From NCBI GenBank assembly GCA_024704175.1, contig CP085629.1:7553501-7617500 (forward strand): a DNA stretch of 64,000 nt, in the 5' to 3' direction. This document shows positions 28,421 to 37,677 of the stretch, one piece after another. The notes beneath the pieces are model-generated. The model ran no database searches and was not told the origin of the DNA. It saw only the letters and a list, made by a program, of their open reading frames with translations. The position numbers were made by a program, and so were the translations under genes. This stretch comes from Paenibacillus sp. P25. Lineage in GTDB: Bacteria > Bacillota > Bacilli > Paenibacillales > NBRC-103111. How positions within the stretch are numbered: the stretch's first letter is position 1; every line of letters starts with the position of its first letter.

Positions 28421-28625
28421 CTATTTTATGATCAAGAATAAAGCGAGCAGCAAGCAGGATCACAATGGCCGAAATGATAAGCAGGGAATGCCTGCTTTCC
28501 TTTGGCGGGCCGGGCTTTTCCGTACCGGTGGGCTCGGACCGGTCCTGCACCATGCCGCAAAACTTGCATACCAGCGAATCCTCCGCGATCTTCTCATTGC
28601 AATGCGAACAAAATTTAACCGCCAT
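28421..28625 (-). CDS. Zinc-ribbon, single-pass membrane peptide (one frameshift)
   Basis: About 68 residues. Two CxxC knuckles (FCSHCNEK and CKFCGMVQD) form a zinc ribbon, then a polar linker, then one membrane segment. Read literally the frame runs on to 28131, antisense to kptA. A one-base shift near 28450 instead gives a normal hydrophobic end (LLLALFLIIK) and a stop at 28421-28423, just before the terminator, which is more credible. Function unknown; such proteins are common in Bacilli. Confidence 0.65.
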
Positions 28626-28726
28626 TGTTCATCACTCGCAATCTGATGAGATTTTGTTAAAAAGCGCTTTGGAGTATTAACATATGATCATGCAAGCGTT
28701 TTTATATCTCGGATAACCGGATCCAA

Positions 28727-28861
28727 TCAATTTTCATGCTTTTCAATACGGCTGATGGAAACGTTATCATTTTCCGACATGAAATTATAAAATTCATCGG
28801 CTGTTGTAAAGATATACGTGCTGTCTTCTGTGACAACCGTGTATAAAGGCTCATCGTTCAT
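28727..28861 (-). CDS. Putative 44-residue acidic protein
   Basis: Open frame from ATG 28861 reading MNDEPLYTVVTEDSTYIFTT then ADEFYNFMSENDNVSISRIE. A perfect AAGGAGGTG lies upstream, about 15 bases from this ATG and 3 bases from an out-of-frame ATG, so an indel near the start is possible. Composition is protein-like (balanced, acidic, amphipathic). No family recognised. The remaining 28862-29011 holds only promoter-like AT-rich sequence. Confidence 0.45.
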   Translation of the reverse strand: MNDEPLYTVVTEDSTYIFTTADEFYNFMSENDNVSISRIEKHEN

Positions 28862-29011
28862 GCGTTGTCATCGCACCTCCTTATGACAGAATGTATGATC
28901 GGTCCATAGGAAAAATGACGGTCGCGGAGGATGCCGGAAATGAAGTTTTCGTAGAGCGTAAGTTAACAATCTGTGATAAAGTAATGTTTATCTCTCATCG
29001 TTATTCTTAGC

Positions 29012-30285
29012 ATGAGCGGCGGTGCTTCCGGCCTACCCTCCGGTCTGCGAAAGGAAAGTGAACGTATTTTGCTTCAGTCCAATCCGTCCGTGCTTCGGCG
29101 ACCCTCGTTTGCGAAATTTTGGGCGGCCCGAATCTTAACGACCACTTCATTCCAAATGCTGTCCGTGGCAATCGGCTGGCAGATGTATGCCTTGACGGAG
29201 GACGCCTTCAGTCTGGGGCTCGTGGGCCTTGCGCAGTTTCTTCCGATGCTGCTCTTGACCCTGATTGTGGGTCACGCCGCCGACCGGTTCGACCGACGGA
29301 AGATTGTCATTCTGTGCCAGTTGCTGGAAGGCACCGTAGCGGTGTTCCTGGCGGCCGGCAGCCAGGCCGGCTGGCTCGGGCGCGAGCAAATTTTGCTGGC
29401 GGCGGCCCTGATCGGCGCTTGCCGCGCGTTCGAAGCCCCTACGCTGGCGGCGCTGCTCCCCCGAGCTCGTGCCGCGGGAAAGTCTCCCGCAAGCCGCCGC
29501 CTGGTCCGCTTCCGCCAACCAAACGGCGCAAATCTTGGGGCCTGCCCTGGGCGGCCTGCTCTTCTCGCTGGGCCCTTCGTTCGTATATCTTACGGCCGCC
29601 GTATCGCTGCTATCCGCCGCCGTCCTGATGTATTCGATCCGCAGGGAGCGAAGCGTACGAAAGGCGGAGCCGCTGGCGCTGCGCACGTTGTTCTCGGGTC
29701 TCGTCTTCGTGTTTCGCCATAAAGTGATCCTGGGCACGATCTCGCTCGACCTCTTCGCCGTCCTGCTTGGCGGGGCGACGGCGCCGCTGCCGATCTTCGC
29801 GCGGGACATCCTGCAGACCGGGCCTTGGGGCCTGGGTCTCCTGCGGTCGGCGCCGGCGCCGGGGCGCTCCTGATGTCGCTTGTGCTCGCCCATTATCCGC
29901 TGCGGCGCGCCCTCGGGCCTACATTGTTCGGAGCGCTGGGCATCTTTGGGGCGGCTACCGTCCTCTTCGCTCTTTCGACAAATTTATCTGTATCGCTGAC
30001 GGCGCGCTTCTTATCGGGGCCTCGGACGTCATCAGCGTCGTGATTCGCTCGACTCTCGTCCAGCCGCATACCCTGGATGAGATGCGGGGACGGGTAAGCG
30101 CGGTGAATTCGCTCTTCGTCGGCACCTCCAATCAGCTCGGCGAATTCGAATCCGGCATGTTGGCAGGGCTTCTTGGAGCCGTTCCCGCGACTGTCGTCGG
30201 CGGCATTGGGACCATCGCGATCGCCGGACTGTGGATGTATTTATTTCCCGCGCTGCGGAGGCTGAAGACCTTCTCGGACGGCTGA
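29012..30285 (+). CDS. MFS transporter, enterobactin-exporter (EntS)-like (three frameshifts)
   Basis: About 424 residues with the 12-helix MFS pattern. The first half has FAKFWAARILTTTSFQMLSV and the loop motif GHAADRFDRRKIVILCQ. Later segments include AAAWSASANQTAQILGPALG, HKVILGTISLDLFAVLLGGA and MRGRVSAVNSLFVGTSNQLG, all typical of the EntS/multidrug exporter branch. Breaks lie near 29470, 29850 and 30020. ATG 29012 is the first start, but TTG 29068 after GGAAAG is also possible. Substrate unknown; no siderophore genes are nearby. Its G+C looks higher than its neighbours. Confidence 0.78.
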
Positions 30286-30376
30286 CGGGCCATGGACAAG
30301 CGTAAGGGATGCAAGTAAAATGAAACTGATTTAACCTGAGGTCAGGTCAGAAGCCAAGCATTGTTGTGGAGGCGCT

Positions 30377-31299
30377 ATGCTCAAATTATCCATCAATAAA
30401 CCGGAGGAGCTGGCCAGAGTAGCCCACGCTCTGTCATCGGAGGTCCGGATCCATATTCTCCGGTCGCTCAGCGACCGCAATATGAACATTATCGAAATTG
30501 CCGAAGCCTTGAATATTCCAGTCTCTACGGTCGCGTCCAATATCCGGATTCTGGAGAAATCCGGGCTCATCCTCACCGAGCTGCATCCCGGTATCCGAGG
30601 GGTCATGAAGGTCTGCAGCCGGAACTATGATGATATTCTCATGGCTTTAAATCCCGAGTCCCATGCGCAAAGGCACGGCAACAAATATGAAATCGACATG
30701 CCGGTCGGGCATTTTGTCGATTGCGAGGTACATCCGACCTGCGGGATGGCCGGCTCCTACCAGATGATTATTCCGGAGGATCACCCCTCAAGCTTCTTTC
30801 ATCCGAGCCGGATCACGGCGCGCTCGTCTGGTTCCGCAAAGGATACGTGGAATACAAATTTCCGCTCGGGGTGTTTAGCAGGGACGGGATCGAGTCCCTG
30901 CAGTTCAGCCTCGAGCTTTGCTCCGAAGCCCCGAGGTACGATAACGACTGGCCGTCGGACATTACGGTCTGGGTGAACGGTACGGAAATCGGCACCTGGA
31001 CGTGCCCGGGCGATTTCGGGGGCAGGAAGGGGCGGCTCAATCCGGCCTGGTGGCCGGAAGACAGCACGCAGTTCGGCGTGCTCAAGACCTGGAAGGTCGA
31101 CCGGACCAAATCGTCGATCGACGAGGTACCCATCTCCGGCATCACCTTGGCCGATCTGAAGATACCGTCATCGGATTTCATCACCTTCAGGATCGGGGTC
31201 AAATCGGATGCCGTGCATAAAGGCGGAATCAACCTGTTCGGCAAGGAGTTCGGCGACTTCGAGCAGGATATAAAAATGACCCTCAGCTACAGTGACTAG
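30377..31299 (+). CDS. ArsR-type helix-turn-helix regulator with large C-terminal sensor domain (one frameshift)
   Basis: About 307 residues. ATG 30377 follows GGAGGCGCT. The N-terminal winged helix is ARVAHALSSEVRIHILRSLS then IIEIAEALNIPVSTVASNIR and EKSGLILTE. The C-terminal 220 residues, unusual for ArsR proteins, include HFVDCEVHPTCGMAG, YRYDNDWP-type text (EAPRYDNDWPSDITVWVNG) and WWPEDSTQFG. This resembles a beta-rich carbohydrate-binding or lectin-like region, suggesting sugar sensing. The break is near 30790 (IPEDHP/LKLLSSEPDHG). It lies 250 bp upstream of a sugar ABC operon with GH2 glycosidase and is the likely local regulator. Confidence 0.75.
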
Positions 31300-31350
31300 A
31301 AGCGAAGAGAGAGAGATTGCCGAAGGCAGTCTCTTTTAGGGATACCTTGG

Positions 31351-31379
31351 ATTTTGTTGCAAAAATGATGTAACAAAAT
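31351..31379. promoter_or_regulatory. Inverted-repeat operator candidate upstream of sugar ABC/GH2 operon
   Basis: Arms ATTTTGTTGCA (31351-31361) and TGTAACAAAAT (31369-31379) match at 10 of 11 positions. The half-site TGCAACAAAA recurs at 31486-31495, downstream of the predicted promoter. A repeated, spaced operator is consistent with repression by looping or with dimer binding by the adjacent ArsR-type regulator. Confidence 0.6.
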
Positions 31380-31433
31380 GAAATTTTTTACGAGGAATGC
31401 AGGGGTGAATCCGAAAATTTGCTTAAAATCCAG

Positions 31434-31462
31434 TTGACAAGGCTATAAATCTGGGGTATTTT
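31434..31462 (+). promoter_or_regulatory. Predicted sigma-A promoter of the sugar ABC/GH2 operon
   Basis: TTGACA (31434-31439), 17-bp spacer, TATTTT (31457-31462). It lies between the inverted repeat and the extra half-site. Confidence 0.6.
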
Positions 31463-31554
31463 TCTATCATAAGCTACATAAATATTGCAACAAAACAAAT
31501 ATGATGTTTATTTAGCTTATTGAAAATTCACTTTGAAGGGGAGTGCAGCATTTG

Positions 31555-32844
31555 ATGAAAAGGCTTTCAATTTGCTTGTCGGCCGTTCTTGCTTTCTCCG
31601 CCCTGACCGCATGCTCGTCCGGAACGAAGACCGATACGGGGGACAAAGGAACGTCTTCGGGCGATAAGGTCGATCTCGTCTTCTGGACCTTATTCAGCGG
31701 CGGCGACGGCGATTTCATGCAGCAGATGATTGATTCCTTCAACAAGGCCAACCCTAACATTCAAGTGAAGAACGTGAAGCTCGAGTGGGGTGAGTATTAC
31801 ACCAAGCTGATGACGGGTGTGGCCTCGGGCAACGGCCCCGATATCGGCGTATCGCATGCCTCCAAGCTTCCGGAATTAATCAAACAAGGCGTCGTCAGCG
31901 AGCTCGATCCGGTGGCGAAGACCGAAAACCTCGATTGGAGCTCCTTCAACCAGAACATCCTCAATTCGACCGTCATGAACGGCAAGCATTATGCGATTCC
32001 GATCGACACGCACCCCTTTATCTTTTTCTATAACAAGAAAATGCTGAAGCAGGCGAACCTGCTGGACGCGAGCGGCAAGCCGGTCATGGAGCAGTCCGCG
32101 CAGGGATTCGTAGACTTCGCTCTGAAGCTAAAGGCGAGTCTGCAGAACAGCCAGCAGATGGCCTTCGCTTTCCCCAGCAAGGGAGACGATCCGTACCGGC
32201 TCTGGTGGGCGCTGTACCATCAGCTCGGCGGGAAGGACGTGATTGCCGATGATTTGAAAACGCCTTCAATCGATATGGACAAAGCCGTCAAAGCCGCCAA
32301 TTACATAAAGGATTTATACCATAAGCATCAGGTCATTCCGCTGAACCTGGAGGACTTCACGAAAGTATTCCAGGCCGGGAACGCCGGGTTCTTCATGTCG
32401 GGCGTGTGGAATACCGGTACGATGGAGCAGACGAAGGATCTGGAATTCGGTGCGATGCCGATCCCGAAATTTTATGACAAGCAGGCGACGTGGGGAGATT
32501 CGCATACGCTGATCCTGCCGGTGCAGAAGAAGGAGGACCCGAAGAAGCAGAAGGCGGCGCTCGCCTTCATGAACTTCATCGCGGAGAACGGCCAGGTATG
32601 GGCCAAGGCGGGCCATATCCCGGCGAAGACCAAGGTGCTGGACGATCCGGAGTTCAAGAAGCTCCCCTACCGGAGCGATTACGTCTCCGTAGCCAACACG
32701 GTCGCCTTCGGCAAGCCGTCCGCTTACAACTGGCCGATCAAGACGGTGATCATCCGCAATCTGGATACGATCTGGAACAACAGCGTTCCCGCGGAAGAGG
32801 CTTTTAAGAAAATGCTGGAAGAGATGAAGACCGTCATCAAATAA
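31555..32844 (+). CDS. Extracellular sugar-binding lipoprotein, family 1 (CUT1)
   Basis: Intact 429-residue receptor. Signal peptide MKRLSICLSAVLAFSALTAC with lipobox LTAC. The mature protein shows the MalE-like pattern DLVFWTLFSGGDGDFMQQMI, PNIQVKNVKLEWGEYYTKLM, GPDIGVSHASKLPEL and GNAGFFMSGVWNTG. AAGGGGAG lies 13 bases before the ATG; TTG 31552 is an almost equivalent start. First gene of a binding protein-permease-permease-GH2 operon. It probably delivers an oligosaccharide cleaved inside the cell by the GH2 enzyme. As usual for CUT1 operons no ATPase is present; a shared MsmX-type ATPase elsewhere is expected. Confidence 0.9.
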   Translation: MKRLSICLSAVLAFSALTACSSGTKTDTGDKGTSSGDKVDLVFWTLFSGGDGDFMQQMIDSFNKANPNIQVKNVKLEWGEYYTKLMTGVASGNGPDIGVSHASKLPELIKQGVVSELDPVAKTENLDWSSFNQNILNSTVMNGKHYAIPIDTHPFIFFYNKKMLKQANLLDASGKPVMEQSAQGFVDFALKLKASLQNSQQMAFAFPSKGDDPYRLWWALYHQLGGKDVIADDLKTPSIDMDKAVKAANYIKDLYHKHQVIPLNLEDFTKVFQAGNAGFFMSGVWNTGTMEQTKDLEFGAMPIPKFYDKQATWGDSHTLILPVQKKEDPKKQKAALAFMNFIAENGQVWAKAGHIPAKTKVLDDPEFKKLPYRSDYVSVANTVAFGKPSAYNWPIKTVIIRNLDTIWNNSVPAEEAFKKMLEEMKTVIK

Positions 32845-32929
32845 TCGCCTGATGAAACCTTGCGTCCGGCGAGGCCCGGGGGTGGAGATTACGTCCGGGC
32901 TTCGCCGGATACCGTAGAGGGGTGTTGCT

Positions 32930-33805
32930 ATGAAGACTGGAAAATGGAGCGGGAATATTACGGCGGTGCCTTTTCTGCTTCCTTTTTTCCTGGTGTATGT
33001 CCTGTTCACGGTCTACCCGATGTTCAAAGGGCTGCAAATGAGCCTCTACCAGTGGACGCTGATCAAGCGGATGGACTTTGTCGGGCTGGCGAATTACGCG
33101 GCGATGGTCAAGGATCCGCAGTTCTGGCAGGCGCTGGGCCATACGACGCTGTTCGTGGTCTTGTCCACGCCGGGAATGATCGTGCTGGCGCTGATCCTGG
33201 CGCTTTTCGCCAATATGAAGACGAAGTTCAAGTCGTTCTTCCGGGGCGCCTTCTTTCTGCCGAGCATCCTGTCGGTATCGGTGATCTCCTTCCTGGCGAT
33301 TTTCATGCTGCGGCCGTATACGGGCTTTATCAATTCCCTGCTGCATCTGATCGGCATTCAGGCCGAGCCCTTCTGGCTGGCAGACGATACGCTCGCATGG
33401 ATCTCCATTATCATCGTGACCTTGTGGTGGACGGTCGGCTTTAACATGATCCTATACCTTGCGGCGCTGCAGGACATCCCGGATTATTTGTACGATGCGG
33501 GGAAAATCGACGGGGCGACGGACGGCCAAATGTTCCGGTACGTGACGCCGCCGCTTCTCGGGCCGATCACCCGCGTAATCCTGCTTCTGCAGGTGATTGC
33601 CTCTTACAAGGTGTTCGCGCAAATTTGGCTGATCACCCGAGGGGGACCCGGAACGAAGACCCGACCGGTCATTCAATACATCTACGAAACCGGCTTCAAA
33701 AACAACGATTTGGGCTATGCGGCGGCCATGTCCTATGCATTGTTCGTTATTTTGCTGGTGCTGGCCCTCATTCAGCTCAAATGGAAACCGAAGGAGGAGG
33801 TGTGA
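32930..33805 (+). CDS. Sugar ABC transporter permease, MalF/UgpA type (CUT1)
   Basis: Intact 291-residue protein with six membrane segments beginning ITAVPFLLPFFLVYVLFTVY. The cytoplasmic coupling (EAA) loop reads YLYDAGKIDGATDGQMFRYV then TPPLLGP. ATG 32930 follows GAGGGGTGTTGCT. It abuts the second permease with no gap (stop at 33805, start at 33806). Confidence 0.93.
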   Translation: MKTGKWSGNITAVPFLLPFFLVYVLFTVYPMFKGLQMSLYQWTLIKRMDFVGLANYAAMVKDPQFWQALGHTTLFVVLSTPGMIVLALILALFANMKTKFKSFFRGAFFLPSILSVSVISFLAIFMLRPYTGFINSLLHLIGIQAEPFWLADDTLAWISIIIVTLWWTVGFNMILYLAALQDIPDYLYDAGKIDGATDGQMFRYVTPPLLGPITRVILLLQVIASYKVFAQIWLITRGGPGTKTRPVIQYIYETGFKNNDLGYAAAMSYALFVILLVLALIQLKWKPKEEV

Positions 33806-34628
33806 ATGAATGCAGCCCGTCTGCTGCGAGCCGTCCGCCTGATTCTGGCATTCGCCGTGGCCGTAAGCTTCCTGATCCCGGTCGTCTGGATGCTGTTCGT
33901 TTCGGTGAAAACGGAGGGCACCCCGATCAAGACCTTGATCGACTGGTTTCGTCCGCCGTATACATTCGTCAATTATGTGAGCGTGCTCAGTAAAACGCCG
34001 ATGCTCCGTTGGATGGGGAACAGCCTGTTTATCGCGCTGGTGAAGACGGTGCTGACCGTCTTGTTCACTTCCCTCGCCGCCTTTGCGATCTCGAAGATCC
34101 GTTTCGCCTACAAGAACGCGATCCTGCTGTTCTTCATCGCCGGGCTGATGATTCCGGGGAAGCGACGATCATTCCTTTGTATGCGGTGGTCAAGGAGATG
34201 GACTTATTGGACAGCTACCTGGGCATCATTCTGCCTGGGATTGCCGCGCCGCTCGGGGTTATTATTCTGAAAAGCTTCTTCGACGGCGTGCCCCAAGAGG
34301 TGATTGAAAGCGCGGAAATGGACGGTGCGGCCTGCTGCGGATTTACGGCACGATCGTCGTTCCGCTGGCGAAGCCGGCGCTCGCGTCGATTGCGATCTTT
34401 ACTTTTATCGGCTCGTGGAACAATTTTCTGTGGCCGTACTTGTCCATCACGAGCGAGGAGCTGTTCACGCCGCCCGTCGGCATTCCTACGCCGCTGTCCA
34501 ACTACACCGTGGATTATGTGACGCCGATGACGGTGAACGCGATTGCGTCTATCCCGGTCATTATTGCTTTTATCCTTTTCGAGAAACAAATCGTGCAAGG
34601 CATCAGCTTTACCGGAATTAAAGGATGA
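33806..34628 (+). CDS. Sugar ABC transporter permease, MalG/UgpE type (CUT1), two frameshifts
   Basis: About 274 residues. N-terminal segment LILAFAVAVSFLIPVVWMLF; the EAA loop is VIESAEMDGA followed, after a break near 34330, by YGTIVVPLAKPALASIAIFT. The first break is near 34155 (FFIAGLMIPG-EATIIPLYAVVKEMDLLDSYLG). It ends IVQGISFTGIKG. AGGAGGTG precedes the ATG. It pairs with the upstream permease as the CUT1 channel. Confidence 0.9.
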
Positions 34629-34645
34629 GAGAGGAGAAAGAAATC

Positions 34646-36406
34646 ATGTCAACTAAAGAAGCGGTGCGGCAGGAGTATCCCAGACCGCAGTATGTACGCG
34701 ACCATTGGATGAACCTTAACGGGGAGTGGGATTTCCGTTTCGACGACGGCAATGTCGGCGAACGCGAGCAGTGGTATAACGGTTCGGTGCTGGACCGCAA
34801 AATTATCGTGCCTTTCAGCTATGAAAGCAAGGCCAGCGGGATCGGAGAGGAAGCCCACCATGCGAATGTGTGGTATGAGAAGAAGGTAAAGCTTCCCGCC
34901 GAATATGAGGGCAAGCGGGTTCTGCTGCATTTTCAGGCGTCGGATTATGTGACCAAGGTGTGGGTGAACGGGCATTATGCCGGACAGCATGTCGGCGGGT
35001 ATTCGGCCTTTTCCTTCGATATTACGGATTATCTTCATGAGACCGGGCAGGAGCAGAGCATCGTGGTGAAAGCGGAGGACAGCATGAGTCGCTATCAACC
35101 GCGGGGCAAGCAGCGATGGAAGAGCGAGAACTACGGTCGCTGGTATACCCAGACGACCGGCATCTGGCAGACGGTGTGGCTGGAATTTGTGAACGAGGCC
35201 CGCATCCGCCACGTGAAAATCACGCCGGACCTCGATACGCGCTCCGTTATGTTCGAGTATGAGGTGGACGGTGCGGCGGGACGCAGGCTCCGGCTGGAGA
35301 CGGCGGTTACATTTCAAGGCGAGCCGGTGAGGCAGGTGTCCACGCGGGTGGACCGGGATCAGCTCCGCCTGAGTGTCGACGTGACGAGCGAGATTCACGA
35401 GTGGCGGCTAATGGTATGGCGGCCGGAGCACCCGCACCTGTACGATGTCGAATTTACCTTGTATGATGGCGATACCCTGCTGGACCGGGTGCAGTCCTAT
35501 TTCGGCATGCGCAAGATTTCGATCGAGAACGGCTCGATTTATTTGAATAACCAGCCCGTGTATTTGCGGTCGCTCCTTGACCAGGGCTACTGGCCGGACA
35601 GTCTGCTGACCCCGCCTTCCGAGGAAGCGATCCTCGAAGATATCGACAAGACGCTGGAGATGGGCTTCAACGGCGTCCGCAAGCATCAGAAAATCGAAGA
35701 CGCGCGGTTCCTGTATTGGTGCGACCGGAAGGGGCCGCTGGTCTGGTCGGAAATGGCGGCGACGTACGAGTTCTCGGATCTGGCGGTACAGCAGTTTACG
35801 CAGGAATGGACGGAGATCGTCCGCCAACATTACAACCATCCGTGCATTATCGCCTGGGTGCCGTTCAACGAATCGTGGGGAGTGGCCCAGATTTATACGG
35901 ACCGGAAGCAGCAGGCTTTTACCGAAACCGTGTATCATTTGACCAAAGCGCTTGATCGTACGAGGCCGGTCGTCGTGAACGACGGATGGGAGCATACGGT
36001 ATCGGATATTCTCACCCTGCATGACTATGAGGAGTTTGGGGACCGATTCGCTGAACGCTACGGAGATAAGGAGCCGATCGTCGCAAACGAGCTTTCATTC
36101 AACCGAAGCAAGCTGGCGTTCGCCAAAGGCTACGCGTATAAGGGACAGCCGATCGTTATCAGCGAATACGGCGGCATCGCGTTCAAGGCGGACAAGGGCT
36201 GGGGCTACGGCGGCATGGTGCCGTCGGAGGAAGCGTTCCTTAAGCGGTACAAGGAAATTACGCAGGCGATCAAGGATATCCCGTATATTTGCGGCTACTG
36301 CTATACGCAAACGACCGACGTGCAGCAGGAAATCAACGGGCCGCTGACGGAGGACCGGAAGCCGAAGGTCGACCTGAAGGCGATTCGGGAGATCAATCTG
36401 TCGTAA
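34646..36406 (+). CDS. Glycoside hydrolase family 2 (beta-galactosidase/beta-glucuronidase type)
   Basis: Intact 586-residue cytoplasmic enzyme. ATG 34646 (MSTKEAVRQEYPRP) is chosen over 34625 because GAGAGGAG lies between them. Sugar-binding domain (ANVWYEKKVKLP, GGYSAFSFDITDYL), immunoglobulin-like domain, then TIM barrel with GFNGVRKHQKIEDARFLYWC, acid/base Glu409 in VPFNESWG and nucleophile Glu507 in VISEYGG. It has no signal peptide, so it works on sugar imported by the preceding transporter. At under 600 residues it belongs to the short GH2 group. Whether it prefers galactoside, glucuronide or arabinopyranoside cannot be told here. Confidence 0.9.
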   Translation: MSTKEAVRQEYPRPQYVRDHWMNLNGEWDFRFDDGNVGEREQWYNGSVLDRKIIVPFSYESKASGIGEEAHHANVWYEKKVKLPAEYEGKRVLLHFQASDYVTKVWVNGHYAGQHVGGYSAFSFDITDYLHETGQEQSIVVKAEDSMSRYQPRGKQRWKSENYGRWYTQTTGIWQTVWLEFVNEARIRHVKITPDLDTRSVMFEYEVDGAAGRRLRLETAVTFQGEPVRQVSTRVDRDQLRLSVDVTSEIHEWRLMVWRPEHPHLYDVEFTLYDGDTLLDRVQSYFGMRKISIENGSIYLNNQPVYLRSLLDQGYWPDSLLTPPSEEAILEDIDKTLEMGFNGVRKHQKIEDARFLYWCDRKGPLVWSEMAATYEFSDLAVQQFTQEWTEIVRQHYNHPCIIAWVPFNESWGVAQIYTDRKQQAFTETVYHLTKALDRTRPVVVNDGWEHTVSDILTLHDYEEFGDRFAERYGDKEPIVANELSFNRSKLAFAKGYAYKGQPIVISEYGGIAFKADKGWGYGGMVPSEEAFLKRYKEITQAIKDIPYICGYCYTQTTDVQQEINGPLTEDRKPKVDLKAIREINLS

Positions 36407-36476
36407 GGCGGCTCAGGTAAGGTTTAACGGCATGATCATTTGCAGCAGGGCCGGTCACGGATCCGCCGTAATGAAG

Positions 36477-36519
36477 GGCCGTTCGTATGCAGATTGCTTA
36501 CGGACGGTTCTTCTTCTTA
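36477..36519 (+). terminator. Terminator of the sugar ABC/GH2 operon
   Basis: Stem CCGTTCGTA (36479-36487) with TACGGACGG (36499-36507), one G-U pair, then TTCTTCTTCTTA. Confidence 0.72.
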
Positions 36520-36557
36520 TTGAACGCCGTCCCGTCCTTAATCTGCAGCTTGACCAC

Positions 36558-36571
36558 TTACCTTAAGGTAA
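36558..36571. promoter_or_regulatory. Perfect 14-bp palindrome in the aldo/keto reductase promoter
   Basis: TTACCTTAAGGTAA, fully palindromic, sits immediately after a TTGACC (-35-like, 36550-36555). An operator in the promoter spacer is the classic MerR-family layout; no MerR gene is present in this window. Confidence 0.55.
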
Positions 36572-36666
36572 TTAGGTTAGCCTGTTGTAAGCTCTTACGA
36601 GAAATCAAGTTTGATTTTATAATGATAAAGAGCTCGGCATATACCTAATAACGGAGGGAATCGACC

Positions 36667-37638
36667 ATGAACTACCGCACACTCGGCAAGACAGGGTTAT
36701 CCGTGTCGGAAATCGGCTACGGCGCCTGGGGGATCGGCAAGAGCAGCTGGATCGGCGCCAACGACGAAGATTCGCTGCGCGCGCTGCACAAGTCCATCGA
36801 TCTGGGGCTTACTTTTATCGATACGGCTCTCGGCTACGGGAACGGCCATAGTGAAAGCTTGGTCGGCCAGGTGGTACGTGAACGCCCGGAGTCGATCGCA
36901 GTCGCAACGAAAATCCCGCCGAAGAATTACCAGTGGCCGGCCCGTCCCGGAGTACCGGCAGAGGAGACCTTCCCGGCGGAGCATGTGATCTCCTGCACGG
37001 AGCAGAGCTTGCGCAATTTGGGTCTGGATACGATCGACGTGCAGCAGTTCCATGTCTGGAACGACGACTGGGTCGATCAAGGCGATTGGCTGGAGGCGGT
37101 ACGCAAGCTGAAGGAGCAGGGGAAGATCCGCTTCTTCGGCGTATCGATCAACGACCACCAACCCGGGAACGCGATCAAGCTGATCCGCTCCGGGGTTGTG
37201 GATACGGTTCAGGTCATCTATAACATCTTCGATCAGAGTCCTGAGGATGAACTGTTTCCGGCCTGTCTCGAGCATAACGTCGGGGTAATCGTTCGCGTGC
37301 CCTTCGACGAAGGCGGCCTAACCGGCCGGATCAACGAGGAGACGACATTCCCCGAGGGCGATTTCCGCAATAGCTACTTCCGCGGCGACCGCAAGCGAGA
37401 GATCGCCGAACGGAATCGGGCGATTGCCGGGGATCTGGGATTGGAGCTGGACCGGATGCCTGAAGTGGCGCTGCGGTACGTGCTCAGCCATCCGGCGGTG
37501 TCGACGGTGATTCCGGGGATGCGTTCCATCCGCAATGTCGAGAGCAACTGCGCCGTCAGCGACGGAACAAAGCTGAGTGGCGAACAGCTTGCCGTTCTGC
37601 GCAAGCACCGCTGGGTCCGCAATTTCTATCAAGGCTAA
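36667..37638 (+). CDS. Aldo/keto reductase
   Basis: Intact 323-residue NADPH-dependent reductase with a TIM barrel. N-terminal [20 protein letters not shown], the catalytic Asp-Tyr in [14 protein letters not shown], Lys in VATKIPPKN, and the cofactor region [19 protein letters not shown] follows ACGGAGGGAATCGACC. It resembles the YhdN/L-glyceraldehyde-reductase type. A 40-bp gap to the next MFS gene suggests co-transcription. Substrate unknown; it could serve sugar or aldehyde detoxification. Confidence 0.9.
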   Translation: MNYRTLGKTGLSVSEIGYGAWGIGKSSWIGANDEDSLRALHKSIDLGLTFIDTALGYGNGHSESLVGQVVRERPESIAVATKIPPKNYQWPARPGVPAEETFPAEHVISCTEQSLRNLGLDTIDVQQFHVWNDDWVDQGDWLEAVRKLKEQGKIRFFGVSINDHQPGNAIKLIRSGVVDTVQVIYNIFDQSPEDELFPACLEHNVGVIVRVPFDEGGLTGRINEETTFPEGDFRNSYFRGDRKREIAERNRAIAGDLGLELDRMPEVALRYVLSHPAVSTVIPGMRSIRNVESNCAVSDGTKLSGEQLAVLRKHRWVRNFYQG

Positions 37639-37677
37639 TGTTCGGTGAATAACTCAAGAAGAGGGAGAGAACCCCGC

